Assembly (NCBI GenBank): GCA_035535995.1
Contig: DATLOZ010000005.1
Location: 124,001 to 188,000 of the forward strand
Direction of reading: 5' to 3'
Length of the DNA: 64,000 nt
Source of the DNA: JANYCO01 sp035535995
Lineage (GTDB): Bacteria > Bacteroidota > Bacteroidia > Cytophagales > Cytophagaceae
The translations under genes and the position numbers were made by a program. Positions 16,983 to 26,374 of the stretch are shown here, piece after piece. A model generated the notes under the pieces. It was not told the origin of the DNA, searched no databases, and saw only the letters and a list, made by a program, of their open reading frames with translations. Positions within the stretch are counted from its first letter, which is position 1. The number at the start of each line of letters is the position of its first letter.

Positions 16983-19900
16983 ATGCTTAGAATTATTTTT
17001 TTTATTCTTATTGGGATGGGGATCTCGTTGACTGGGTCGCAGGCTCAGGTATATAAACCTACGTTGAGCTTTCAGCATCTTAAATTGAGTACGGGCCATT
17101 CGGAAACCACCACCCGCTTTATTGGCGAAGATGCCTGGGGATATCTGTGGATCGGCACCGACGACGGGTTGAATAAATACGATGGCTATTCTTTTACTTC
17201 TTACCGCAACGACTTTACTAATCTCTATTCCATTTCCAATAACGACAACAAAGATTATCTTCTGGATTCCAAAGGAAATATCTGGATCGCTACGCGTAAT
17301 GGACTGAACTTGTATGATCCGGTATTGGATCGTTTTTACAATTACCGTTCAAAGCGTTATGCCTGCTTTACAAGTCTTGACGGCGATGTAGAAAGTATTG
17401 CTGAAGATGAGAATGGCAACGTTTGGGTTTCTTTAGGTAGTGAAGGTCTTTTCAAAATAAACGCGCTTGATGAACCTGCTGAAAAATTTGTTTTTCATTC
17501 TTCCAGCAATGCGCAAAAGCTCTATGGCATCACGAGTGATGGCCGCGGACATCTTTGGGTAGGAACACGCGATGGATTGCTGAAATTTGACATTGCCAAA
17601 GGAACCTTTGAAGATCTGCGTCCTCTCTATGGTACGGGCTATCAGATAAAAAATATTTTGTTTGAAAACGACTACGATCGCTTGTGGCTATGCACTACCG
17701 ATGGCATGAAGATCATTGATCTTAACACAGGGAAAATGAAAGAATACCGTCATGATTTTTCTCAATCCAATTCGATCAGTGGAAATAACGTAGTAAGGGT
17801 GGTGCGGTATGAAAAACAAAATTACCTGATCGCAGTAGACGGTGGCGGAATCGATTATTTCGATCTTAAGAACGAACGGTTTTATCATTATACCAGTGAC
17901 AACGAAGGACAGATCAGCGCCAACAACGTGACTTGTTTATACAAAGATTCCAAAAACAATATCTGGATCGGTATCTTTATGAACGGTGTTGATTATTCAA
18001 ACGCGCAAACGAATATGTTTGTGATGATGAGAAATAATCCTCTTTCCGAAAGGGCTTTGAAGAAAGGGATCGTTACCAATTTTTTGAAAGACCGGAATGG
18101 TAATCTCTGGGTAGCAACGGATGGTGGCGGGCTTTTTGTAAAATATAAAAATTCGGACGGCTACGTTTCTTTTAATCCATATCCTGCTCAATATAATTTT
18201 ACCAGTTATCCCGCACTTACGCTTGCGGAGGATCAAGACGGGCTTATCTGGGTGGGTACGCACGGCGGTGGCTTGATCGCGCTGGATATGGAGCGGAAAA
18301 GCATTCAGCGGTTTGTCTACGATCCTCATAACAGTAATACGATTAGTAATAATAATATTCGCAGTGTGCTGGTTGACCGGGAAAATAATATCTGGATTAA
18401 CGGATTATATTATAGCGGGATCAGTGTATATAACAAAAAAACAAAACTATTTAAGCATTATAAACATCAGCCCAATCAAAAAAGATCACTCCTCTCCGAT
18501 TGGAACCAACGGATCTTTCAGGATTCACGGGGTACGATCTGGCTGACGAGTTTTAAAGGGCTCAATCGTTATAATCCGAAGCAGGACGATTTTACTCCAT
18601 TCTATTTCAAATCCAACGTCTATGCGCCTTATGCGTGTAATAACTTAATGGATCTTACAGAAGGCAGTGACTCCAACCTCTGGATTGGTACAGTGGGTGC
18701 CGGGTTGATTTGTTTTAACCCTCAAAAATCAACCTACCGCATTTACTCGATCGAGCATGGATTGTCGGGAAATTCTGTAAACGGTATTATTGAAGACAAT
18801 AATAAAAATCTTTGGCTTGAAACTAATAATGGGATCACCAAATTTAACATCGTTACACGACAGGCTACGCCTTACACGACACAGGATGGAATTCCTCCTT
18901 TCCCATTTTATCTTAGTTCGACCTACAAAGATGAAAAGGGAAGAATTTATTTAGGAAACAGTAAAGGATATCTGATCGTCAATCCTTCGGTTAATAATCA
19001 TAATTTTTCTTTACCACCTGTAGTGATCACCGATATAGAAATATTTGGCAAACCGCTGAAGAAGTATTACAAAAATCCTGATTCTACTATTCACGTAAGT
19101 TATCTGAAAGAGATCCGTCTTAATTATTCTCAAAATGAAATTGAGATCAACTACGCTGCGCTCAACTTTGTAAATTCGCAGCGCAACCAGTACGCTTATA
19201 TGCTGGAAGGTTTTGATAATACCTGGCGCTATGTAGGCGCACTGCGTCATGCAAAATATACCAACTTAAATCCGGGTACTTATATATTCCGCGTGAAAGG
19301 CTCCAACAACGAAGGATTGTGGAATGAAACAGGCGCTTCTATTAAGATCGTGATCTCTCCTCCCTGGTGGAAGACCTGGTGGTTTGTAGTCATTGAACTT
19401 CTACTGCTGATAAGTGTTTTGTACCTGATCTATTATTTAAGGGTCAGAAGAATTCGTAGAAAAAATGAACAATTGGAGCAAGTAGTACTGAGTCGCACCG
19501 AAGAATTAAGACAAAGCAACGAACAGCTGGAAACCTTTATTTACAGGGCTTCTCACGATATCAAAGGTCCCCTGCGCTCGATCATCGGGTTGACGCTGGT
19601 AGGGCAAAAAGATGTGACCGATGAAACATCGCTGGTGTATTTCGGCCATATTTTGAAAAGTACTCAAAAGCTGGATAAACTTTTGGCCGATCTTTTGGAG
19701 CTTACAAAAGTAAAAGAAGCAAAGGTATCCAAAGAAAAAATAAACTTTCGTGAAATGATCAACGAAGCGCTGGCTAAGTTTGAACATATGGAAGGTTACG
19801 ACAAGTTGAATATAACTGTGATGGTGAAAGAGAATACCGAGTTTTATTCAGATAAAAAACTTTTGAATTCTATTATCCAAAACCTCATCGAAAACCCTAT

Positions 19901-20180
19901 CAAATACCAGGATCCACGCAAGGAGAACTGCTACCTGGATATTTCAGTTACGATCGAAGAAAAACGGGTAGAGCTTAAATTTTCAGATAATGGAATAGGA
20001 ATTCCTTACGAGATCCAAAACCGTGTGTTTGAAATGTTCTTCAAGTCCAGCGAGCGTTCCGGAGATACCGGGTTGGGACTTTATATCGTAAAAACCTCGG
20101 TAGAAAAACTAAACGGTCATATCATCCTGGACAGCAAGCCTGGCATAGGCTCGGTGTTTACGATCACTTTCCCTCAATAG
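16983..20180 (+). CDS. Two-component periplasmic-propeller histidine kinase without receiver or HTH
   Basis: This 1065-residue protein has a signal peptide (residues 1-22). Two seven-bladed Reg_prop-type beta-propellers follow (about 30-690; repeats such as GNIWIATRNGLNLYD, GHLWVGTRDGLLKFD). A Y_Y_Y domain (about 700-785), one membrane helix (about 795-818) and a coiled coil come next. The HisKA helix carries H858 (ASHDIKGPLRSIIGL), followed by HATPase_c with NLIENPIKY, DNGIGIP and TGLGLYIVK. Classic hybrid sensors of this type continue into a receiver and AraC-type HTH; this one ends after the ATPase domain, so a separate regulator is needed. In the N-box, NLIENPIKY has Pro where Ala is usual (NAIKY). 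The last 17 bases overlap the convergent gene. Confidence 0.93.
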   Translation: MLRIIFFILIGMGISLTGSQAQVYKPTLSFQHLKLSTGHSETTTRFIGEDAWGYLWIGTDDGLNKYDGYSFTSYRNDFTNLYSISNNDNKDYLLDSKGNIWIATRNGLNLYDPVLDRFYNYRSKRYACFTSLDGDVESIAEDENGNVWVSLGSEGLFKINALDEPAEKFVFHSSSNAQKLYGITSDGRGHLWVGTRDGLLKFDIAKGTFEDLRPLYGTGYQIKNILFENDYDRLWLCTTDGMKIIDLNTGKMKEYRHDFSQSNSISGNNVVRVVRYEKQNYLIAVDGGGIDYFDLKNERFYHYTSDNEGQISANNVTCLYKDSKNNIWIGIFMNGVDYSNAQTNMFVMMRNNPLSERALKKGIVTNFLKDRNGNLWVATDGGGLFVKYKNSDGYVSFNPYPAQYNFTSYPALTLAEDQDGLIWVGTHGGGLIALDMERKSIQRFVYDPHNSNTISNNNIRSVLVDRENNIWINGLYYSGISVYNKKTKLFKHYKHQPNQKRSLLSDWNQRIFQDSRGTIWLTSFKGLNRYNPKQDDFTPFYFKSNVYAPYACNNLMDLTEGSDSNLWIGTVGAGLICFNPQKSTYRIYSIEHGLSGNSVNGIIEDNNKNLWLETNNGITKFNIVTRQATPYTTQDGIPPFPFYLSSTYKDEKGRIYLGNSKGYLIVNPSVNNHNFSLPPVVITDIEIFGKPLKKYYKNPDSTIHVSYLKEIRLNYSQNEIEINYAALNFVNSQRNQYAYMLEGFDNTWRYVGALRHAKYTNLNPGTYIFRVKGSNNEGLWNETGASIKIVISPPWWKTWWFVVIELLLLISVLYLIYYLRVRRIRRKNEQLEQVVLSRTEELRQSNEQLETFIYRASHDIKGPLRSIIGLTLVGQKDVTDETSLVYFGHILKSTQKLDKLLADLLELTKVKEAKVSKEKINFREMINEALAKFEHMEGYDKLNITVMVKENTEFYSDKKLLNSIIQNLIENPIKYQDPRKENCYLDISVTIEEKRVELKFSDNGIGIPYEIQNRVFEMFFKSSERSGDTGLGLYIVKTSVEKLNGHIILDSKPGIGSVFTITFPQ

Positions 20181-21309
20181 CCTGTTTCAGATCTTCGATC
20201 AGGTCTTCTACCTCTTCTACTCCCACGCTAAGTCGAATCAACGAATCTTTCAAACCAGCTTTTTCACGTTCCGCTTTTGGAATGCTGGCATGTGTCATAG
20301 AAGCCGGATGTCCGCAAAGCGATTCTACTCCACCTAATGATTCTGCCAGAGAGAAAAGTTTAAAACGCTCCAACACGTTCATCGTTTCTGCAATATCATC
20401 GCCTTTGAGTGTGAACGATAACATCCCTCCAAAATCTTTCATCTGCGTTTTTGCGATTGCGTGGTTTTTATGTGTACTGATCCCGGGATAATATACTTTA
20501 TCTACTTTCGGATGAGAAGCCAGGAATGATGCGATCTTTGAAGCATTCTCGCAATGCGCTTTCATGCGAAGATGCAAGGTTTTGATCCCACGAAGCACAA
20601 GGAAACAATCCTGCGGCCCCGGTACCGCACCACATGCATTTTGCAGGAAGGCCAGCGAATCGTGCAGTTCTTTTTTGTTGACCACGATAGCACCCATTAC
20701 CACATCGGAATGCCCGGCAAGGTATTTTGTAACAGAGTGCGCTACAATATCAGCGCCCAGGTCTAATGGGTTTTGAAGATAGGGTGTAGCAAAGGTATTG
20801 TCTACCACCGTGAGAATATTTTTAGCTTTCGCCAATTTGCATACCGCTGCAATATCCACGATGTTCAGCAAAGGGTTGGTCGGTGTTTCGATCCAGATCA
20901 TTTTTGTATGTTCGTTGATCTGCGCTTCGATGTTTTTAATTTCATCCATCGCTACGAAATGAAATTTAATTCCAAAACCTTCGTACACTTTAGTGAAAAT
21001 GCGGTAAGTGCCGCCATAGAGATCGTTGGTAGAGATCACTTCATCACCAGGTTTCAGAAGTTTTAGCAACGTGTCAGTAGCCGCCATTCCGGAGGCGAAA
21101 CAAAGACCATACTGACCATTTTCCAGGGCAGCAATATTTTTCTGAAGCGCAGTGCGCGTAGGGTTGTGTGTACGGGAGTATTCGTATCCTTTGTGCTTGC
21201 CCGGAGAAGCTTGCACATAAGTAGACGTTTGGTAAATAGGAGTCATGATGGCTCCTGTAGATGGATCAGGCTCTACGCCTGCGTGTATGGCTTTGGTTCC
21301 GAATTTCAT
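20164..21309 (-). CDS. metB: Cystathionine gamma-synthase / gamma-lyase, PLP-dependent
   Basis: This 381-residue Cys/Met-metabolism PLP enzyme has the Schiff-base lysine K195 (HSVTKYLAGHSD), the substrate-binding YEYSRTHNPTR (residues 42-52), FASGMAATD (71-79) and the PLP-phosphate neighbourhood TNDLYGGTYR. The family includes cystathionine gamma-synthase (forms cystathionine from activated homoserine) and gamma-lyase (breaks it to cysteine); sequence reading alone does not separate them. With metE and lrp nearby, a methionine or transsulfuration role is likely. The symbol is therefore tentative. Its 3' end overlaps the convergent kinase gene by 17 bases. Confidence 0.9.
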   Translation of the reverse strand: MKFGTKAIHAGVEPDPSTGAIMTPIYQTSTYVQASPGKHKGYEYSRTHNPTRTALQKNIAALENGQYGLCFASGMAATDTLLKLLKPGDEVISTNDLYGGTYRIFTKVYEGFGIKFHFVAMDEIKNIEAQINEHTKMIWIETPTNPLLNIVDIAAVCKLAKAKNILTVVDNTFATPYLQNPLDLGADIVAHSVTKYLAGHSDVVMGAIVVNKKELHDSLAFLQNACGAVPGPQDCFLVLRGIKTLHLRMKAHCENASKIASFLASHPKVDKVYYPGISTHKNHAIAKTQMKDFGGMLSFTLKGDDIAETMNVLERFKLFSLAESLGGVESLCGHPASMTHASIPKAEREKAGLKDSLIRLSVGVEEVEDLIEDLKQAIEGK

Positions 21310-21373
21310 AGGGTTAAAGGTAAAGGATTAAAGTTTAAAGATCAAAAAATAGATGGTGGGATGATGCATCGAT

Positions 21374-21399
21374 TTTTGCTGGCAAAGATGCCAGCAAAA
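21374..21399 (-). promoter_or_regulatory. Perfect 11-bp hairpin upstream of the cystathionine enzyme gene
   Basis: TTTTGCTGGCA (21374-21384) pairs perfectly with 21389-21399 around the four-base loop AAGA. It lies 65-90 bases before the minus-strand start, in the probable leader or promoter. It could be a leader structure or an operator-like palindrome; I do not recognise a riboswitch. Confidence 0.45.
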
Positions 21400-21456
21400 G
21401 AAAGATTCACTTGTTATAACCATTTATAAATTCCGTATTCATAACTATAATAATCT

Positions 21457-21464
21457 TACCTTTG
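21457..21464 (+). promoter_or_regulatory. -7 promoter element three bases before an ATG
   Basis: TACCTTTG is an exact TAnnTTTG match ending only three bases before the ATG at 21468. A transcript starting at the usual distance would begin at or next to the start codon, that is, leaderless. No -33 TTTG is evident. Confidence 0.45.
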
Positions 21465-21467
21465 TGC

Positions 21468-22154
21468 ATGTTTTCTGAAATTTTAAAAAAGAACCGTTCC
21501 TCTTTATTTCTGTTATTGGTAATGCTGTTGTTGCCTGTCTCGGTAAGTTCCGGCAGCATTTTTTATTTGTCGCGTTATGAAGACACGATCCAACAATTTT
21601 CTTTTTCCCAATGGTTGCTCTTTTATTGCATCACGGCTTTGACAATGGCCCTGGCGCTTACGCCTACTACATTTATCGCGTTGGTTACCGGTTATTTTCT
21701 CGGTTGGAATGGATTGTATGGTTTAGTGCCTTCTTATTTATGTGCTTCGCTGCTGGGCTATATGCTGGCTTGGGGAATTGACAGAGGAAATTTTTTCGAA
21801 CAGATCCGTGCCAATAAAAAAGTAGATGGGTTAATGGAAAATCTTCGCAAAGATGAATTCTGGGTGATCTTCTTTTGCCGCCTCTCTCCTGCTTTGCCTT
21901 TTGCGATGATGAATGTTTTTTTATCTTTTATGAAAGTAAAAATGAAAAACTATGTCGGCGGAAGTCTGTTCGGTATGTTGCCGCGCACGCTGCTCTCCGT
22001 GTGGATCGGCACGCAGGCAAATGATATTCTAAGAATGCTGAAAGGAAAAGAAGAACCGGACGCAGGGAAATTCCTGGTGATCTTTTTATTGGTATTTTCG
22101 GTCTTGGGATTGTATTGGTTGGTTATGCGGGCGGTGAAGAGCCGGACTGTCTGA
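21468..22154 (+). CDS. TVP38/TMEM64 (DedA-like, SNARE-associated) membrane protein
   Basis: The ATG at 21468 gives 228 residues (a TTG six bases upstream is less likely). There are about five or six hydrophobic segments. The SNARE_assoc core (about residues 60-190) includes ALTPTTFIALVTGYFLGW and the signature FFCRLSPALPFAMMNVFLSF, with a conserved Arg before the half-embedded helix. DedA/TVP38/TMEM64 proteins act in the inner membrane; recent work links DedA-type proteins to lipid-carrier recycling. No neighbour clarifies the substrate. A -7 promoter element abuts the start codon. Confidence 0.88.
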   Translation: MFSEILKKNRSSLFLLLVMLLLPVSVSSGSIFYLSRYEDTIQQFSFSQWLLFYCITALTMALALTPTTFIALVTGYFLGWNGLYGLVPSYLCASLLGYMLAWGIDRGNFFEQIRANKKVDGLMENLRKDEFWVIFFCRLSPALPFAMMNVFLSFMKVKMKNYVGGSLFGMLPRTLLSVWIGTQANDILRMLKGKEEPDAGKFLVIFLLVFSVLGLYWLVMRAVKSRTV

Positions 22155-22181
22155 GATTTTCAGATTAAATATGTCTTCTCG

Positions 22182-22242
22182 ATACTGTTGCTGTTGCTCT
22201 TGCTGACCAACAGCGGGACAGCAAGAGCAACAGCAACAGTAT
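22182..22242. repeat. Perfect 24-bp stem palindrome of GTTGCT units
   Basis: ATACTGTTGCTGTTGCTCTT... at 22182-22205 pairs without mismatch with 22219-22242 around a 13-base loop. The arms are internally repetitive (GTTGCT). There is no T-tract on either side. It sits between the convergent TVP38 and TPR-CHAT genes and could stop transcription from both sides or form a cruciform. Confidence 0.85.
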
Positions 22243-22285
22243 TGAGGAACTATTCTTCCATACTCACACTCCATACTCCATACTA

Positions 22286-25200
22286 CTATTCCCCCACCAT
22301 CACAAATGCTCCCCAATAATATGGATCCGGAAATTGTTGTTTCACCATATTCTGCGCATTGCGGAAGGCCTGGCGTTTGTTGCCCGATTTTAGCCATTCG
22401 TTGTAGAACAAGGTCATCAGTTTTTGTGTTGTAGCATCGTCGACTTTCCAAAGTGAAAGTACGATGGATTCTGCTCCTGCAATGATGAAGGCTCTTTGTA
22501 AACCGTATACTCCCTCTCCGTTTTCTACATCTCCCAAACCTGTTTCACAAGCCGATAACACGACAAGGTCGGTGCTATCGAGGTTCATGTTCATCGCTTC
22601 GTAAGCAGTAAGGATTCCGTCTTCAGTTGTTTTTTCTATTTTATCGGCCTGGAAGATCGCATTCTTTTTGTTGTAGATCGTCACGGAAGCGCCGGCTAGC
22701 ATAAGGCCTGAGCGAAGGAGTTTGTTTCGGGTGATACTTTCTGTTTTTACTCCTTTTGCTTTCGAAAGTTCTAAGTCTTTGTCAAAAAAACCGTGCGTGG
22801 CGATGTGCAGTACTTTAGGGTTGTTTACCATTTTCAGGTTTTTTTCATTGGCATTTGTACCCAGCTCTACCCTTGTGCTCCACTTGTTTTCACGCATCAT
22901 CCCTGCGATCATGTTGGCTTCTTTTTCAGTGCCGGGAAGCGGACTGAGAATGCCGTTGTAATTTCTGGCAGGTGTTTCAGTAGTAGAAGCTACGGCTGTT
23001 GTGCTTGTGGTCACAGTGCCATCAGAAGTATAGTCAGGATTTCCAAAGATAATGATCTGCTTACGCGAATTTCTTACAGCATATTGTGTCACCAGGTCTT
23101 TGGTATTACTTACAAGTTCAATATCGTTTTCTTCGATAATGTATTTATTGGTTTCAAGATTTTTGATGGTATTCAGATTAAGCTGGTTGTACACGCCGTC
23201 GGGCGAAAGGTATACTTTCTTTATTCCTGCCAATCCATTATTTACTTTTTTCCAATAGTACAAATAAGAATTTTCATCCTCGATCTTAAACTTGATCACG
23301 TTCTTATAATAATTGAGGTATTTTTTCTCAAGATCGTTTCCATTGATTGCTACTACCAACTCCGGATTTTTTCTGGTGTCTTTGGTAATGATGAGCGCTG
23401 CATAATAGATGCTATCGGTGATCTGGCCGGATTTGCGGAAATCGAATTTGCGGAAGCGGATCATTTCAATCGCCGCTTCTTCGTCCTTTAATTTCTTTTG
23501 TACATGTTTCCATGTATAAGTGAGCGTGTCATTGGTGTTCTTGAAAAGGTCCGAACGTAGAGAAAGTTTTTTCTCCAGGTCATTGGCCAGGTTTTCCAGG
23601 CTATCGAGATTGAGTTTTTCTTTTGCTATTTCTTCTTTGGAAAGAGAATATAATTTTGAAAGAACTTCTTTTTGCTGCAACCATTTTTTGTAAAGATTGG
23701 TCAGCGAAGTATCGCGGCTGGCGAGGATCTTTTGTCTTACTTTGTTGGACGCGTTTAGAATAAGCGCTTTCGTTGCCAGTTGATAATTGTACATATTCGA
23801 CAACACCTGCGGATTGGAAGGCGCTCGAAGCAATGCGTAGGTATTGAACTGCTCAAATTCTGCACTAATGGTTTTATAGAATTGCTGCTTTTCCTTTTCA
23901 CTCATAGAAGGGAAAAAGAGTTTGATCTCTTTCAGGTAATTGTTAAGCGAGCTTTCCCATAACAGATCAGCCTTGTCGTAATCGTTGGTAGCGGTATAAA
24001 GTCCCGCCAGGTGTGTAAGGGTGATCGTGTACTGGCGATGGTTTACCCCCAATTTATCTTTACGAATTTTCAGTGCTTGTTCGTAGAGGTCTTCTGATTC
24101 TTTGTAACGCTCCATTGATTCGTAAAGGTCGGCGAGGTTCGACAAAGCAGAAGCGTAGCTTGGATGCTCGTCGCCTACAGCAGCTTTCATTTTTTGTATA
24201 TTTTCTTTGTAAAGTTTTTCTGCTTCTTCCGGTTTTTTCTGCTTTGTCTGGAGCAGTGCGAGGTTGTTGAGTGCAGTAGTGTAGTACACATGATTTTCCC
24301 CAAAAAGAAGTTTGTTGATTTGCATTGACTCACGCACATATTTCTCTGCTTCGTCGTAGTTCCCTTCTTTCTCCAGTACGTCCGATAGGTTGTCGATCGC
24401 GTTGGCGTAATTGAAATTATTTTTTCCATACACCTGGCTGATGATGTCAATTGCTTCCAGGTATTTTGCTTTCGCTTCCGCAATTCTGCCCGTGCTTTCG
24501 TAAAGGTTTCCAAGGTTGTTGAGCGAGCTGGCATAAAGCGGATGGTGTACTCCCAGCCTTTCTTTACGGATCTTCAGTGCTTGCATAAAGATCGGCTCAG
24601 CCTGTTCTACGTGGCCTGTAAGAAGATAATGTGTAGCCAGGTTATCGAGTGTACTTGCGTAGTTGGGATCGTTGTCACCTTTGAGTTTTTCGGTAATTTC
24701 TAAAGATTGTTTGTAGTAAAGCTCTGCTTGCTCGTAATGCCCCATTTCATCGAAGTACAAAGCATAATCGTTGAGAAAGTCGGCATAGGTCATGGTAGTA
24801 GTGCCGATGGTATTTTTGTAAATGCTCATGGCCTTCATATATAAAGGCTCTGCGTCGGCGGTTTTGCCGATCGTGCGGTAGAGACTAGCCAGGCCTACCA
24901 GCGCTTTGATATAGCTTTCATGGTTCTCTCCTACGATAGCTTCATAAATGGATAAGGCAGATTTATATTGTATTTCAGAATCGACAAAGCGGTTCATGTC
25001 CTTGTAAAGAGATCCCAGGTTAATCTGGGCTTTGCAATAATCGAGGTTATTGCTTCCGATAGAATCGCCGATAATATCAATTACTTGTTGACAAAGCGGT
25101 TCGGCTTCTGCAAACCTTGTCGTGGAGTGATAAAGATCGGCAAGATCGTTCAGCGCCTGGCAATATTGAATTGATTTAGGTCCGTAGGTATCCCTGCAAA

Positions 25201-26002
25201 GCGACACAATTTGTTTGTCTACTGTTTCAAGATCTGCATATCGGCCTTGTACCTGATACAGGTCTCCCATTCTCTCCAGTGTGAAAATATATCCAGGTGA
25301 TTTTTCTCCCTGCTTCGCCTTGCGAATGTCGAGCGCTTGTTTGTAATAGGGTTCCGCTTCAGAATATCTTCCCATTTTTTTACAAAGGGTTCCCTTGGTG
25401 GTAAGCGTAGAAGCGAGCTCCAGGCTATTGGCCCCATAAAAATCTTTCTTCATGCTGATCAGCTTGTCGTACAAGGAATCTGCGCGTACGTATTCTTTTT
25501 TGGTATTAGCAATGGTGGCCAGATTATGGATCAAGGCAATGTGTAGTCCTTTGCCAAGAATATTCAATTCGGATTTCGTTTTGATCACTTCTTTAAAATA
25601 TCCTTCGGCCTCATTGTATTTTTTTAAATTATATTTCAGCAAGCCAAGATAAATAAGCGAGGAAGCATAGGTAGCTTTGGTGACGGCTCTTGTGTCGGTT
25701 TTGAAAAAATCTATATCTTCCTTGAACATCTCTTCAGCATTCACATTATAGCCTTGTTTCAGATAACACCTACCAAGAAGGTGCACCATTTCATAATAGG
25801 CTACGGTATCAAAGTCGGAAGCAGTTTTAAAATGGGGTAAGAAATTTTCCAGCCAGGCTGTAGTCGCCTCGATCTCTCCGCGGTTGAACTTCACCCGTGC
25901 ACTATCGTAATCAGGTTTCCACACTTGTGCGTTCGCAGAAAGAATGCAGAGAAAATATGCTCCTATCAGTGCGAAGCCTAAACGTATTTTAATGGTATTC
26001 AT
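22286..26002 (-). CDS. Exported TPR-CHAT putative cysteine protease, paralog 1
   Basis: The ATG at 26002 (1238 residues) is preferred to an upstream TTG because it opens a clean signal peptide ending SANAQ. Roughly fifteen kinesin-light-chain-type TPRs fill residues 60-700 (recurring YASALNNLGNLYESTGR-like units, LYEQALKIR). A helical linker follows, and then a caspase-like CHAT domain (about 880-1238) with the catalytic pair His1070 (HIATHGFF) and Cys1152 (LSACETGLG). CHAT proteins are clan-CD peptidase relatives. No T9SS tail is visible, as the protein ends YWGAFVMVGE. It is divergent from an outer-membrane barrel/SPOR gene and paralogous to the gene at 55334. Confidence 0.92.
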   Translation of the reverse strand: MNTIKIRLGFALIGAYFLCILSANAQVWKPDYDSARVKFNRGEIEATTAWLENFLPHFKTASDFDTVAYYEMVHLLGRCYLKQGYNVNAEEMFKEDIDFFKTDTRAVTKATYASSLIYLGLLKYNLKKYNEAEGYFKEVIKTKSELNILGKGLHIALIHNLATIANTKKEYVRADSLYDKLISMKKDFYGANSLELASTLTTKGTLCKKMGRYSEAEPYYKQALDIRKAKQGEKSPGYIFTLERMGDLYQVQGRYADLETVDKQIVSLCRDTYGPKSIQYCQALNDLADLYHSTTRFAEAEPLCQQVIDIIGDSIGSNNLDYCKAQINLGSLYKDMNRFVDSEIQYKSALSIYEAIVGENHESYIKALVGLASLYRTIGKTADAEPLYMKAMSIYKNTIGTTTMTYADFLNDYALYFDEMGHYEQAELYYKQSLEITEKLKGDNDPNYASTLDNLATHYLLTGHVEQAEPIFMQALKIRKERLGVHHPLYASSLNNLGNLYESTGRIAEAKAKYLEAIDIISQVYGKNNFNYANAIDNLSDVLEKEGNYDEAEKYVRESMQINKLLFGENHVYYTTALNNLALLQTKQKKPEEAEKLYKENIQKMKAAVGDEHPSYASALSNLADLYESMERYKESEDLYEQALKIRKDKLGVNHRQYTITLTHLAGLYTATNDYDKADLLWESSLNNYLKEIKLFFPSMSEKEKQQFYKTISAEFEQFNTYALLRAPSNPQVLSNMYNYQLATKALILNASNKVRQKILASRDTSLTNLYKKWLQQKEVLSKLYSLSKEEIAKEKLNLDSLENLANDLEKKLSLRSDLFKNTNDTLTYTWKHVQKKLKDEEAAIEMIRFRKFDFRKSGQITDSIYYAALIITKDTRKNPELVVAINGNDLEKKYLNYYKNVIKFKIEDENSYLYYWKKVNNGLAGIKKVYLSPDGVYNQLNLNTIKNLETNKYIIEENDIELVSNTKDLVTQYAVRNSRKQIIIFGNPDYTSDGTVTTSTTAVASTTETPARNYNGILSPLPGTEKEANMIAGMMRENKWSTRVELGTNANEKNLKMVNNPKVLHIATHGFFDKDLELSKAKGVKTESITRNKLLRSGLMLAGASVTIYNKKNAIFQADKIEKTTEDGILTAYEAMNMNLDSTDLVVLSACETGLGDVENGEGVYGLQRAFIIAGAESIVLSLWKVDDATTQKLMTLFYNEWLKSGNKRQAFRNAQNMVKQQFPDPYYWGAFVMVGE

Positions 26003-26374
26003 TAATAACAATCTTGAATTCAATATGGAACGTTAAATAAAATTACTTTTTGATATAAAAAGTAATATTTGTGTAATTTATTGGCATCATTTTTTGACTT
26101 CATACGTATAAACGGCAGAATAAGATATGAATTTATAAAGATTTTTGAGGGGGAACAAAACGTAATCTATTGTTAACTAATAGTTTAAGAATAAAAAGAA
26201 AAGTCAAAAAGTAAGTTTAAAAGGTCTTTAAAAGAGATAGATGTTTTAAAATCCATTAAAAATTCAATTTATGATTCAAAATTATGCAATGGAATATATT
26301 TTCCACTATTTTGTCATATTGGAAGGAGGCGAACATGTATCAAATAACCCACAAGTAAAAGTAACCGAATACGA
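26003..26374. other. Divergent intergenic region between TPR-CHAT and barrel/SPOR genes
   Basis: These 372 AT-rich bases must hold two divergent promoters. A perfect 10-bp hairpin (26042-26051 ATTACTTTTT with 26057-26066) lies about 40 bases upstream of the TPR-CHAT start. TATTTTG near 26310 is a near match to a -7 element for the plus-strand gene. No coding frame was accepted. Confidence 0.5.

Noticed and set aside
24187..24534. 115-residue frame antisense-shifted within the TPR-CHAT gene
   Set aside because: It is an out-of-frame read of the repetitive TPR coding sequence.
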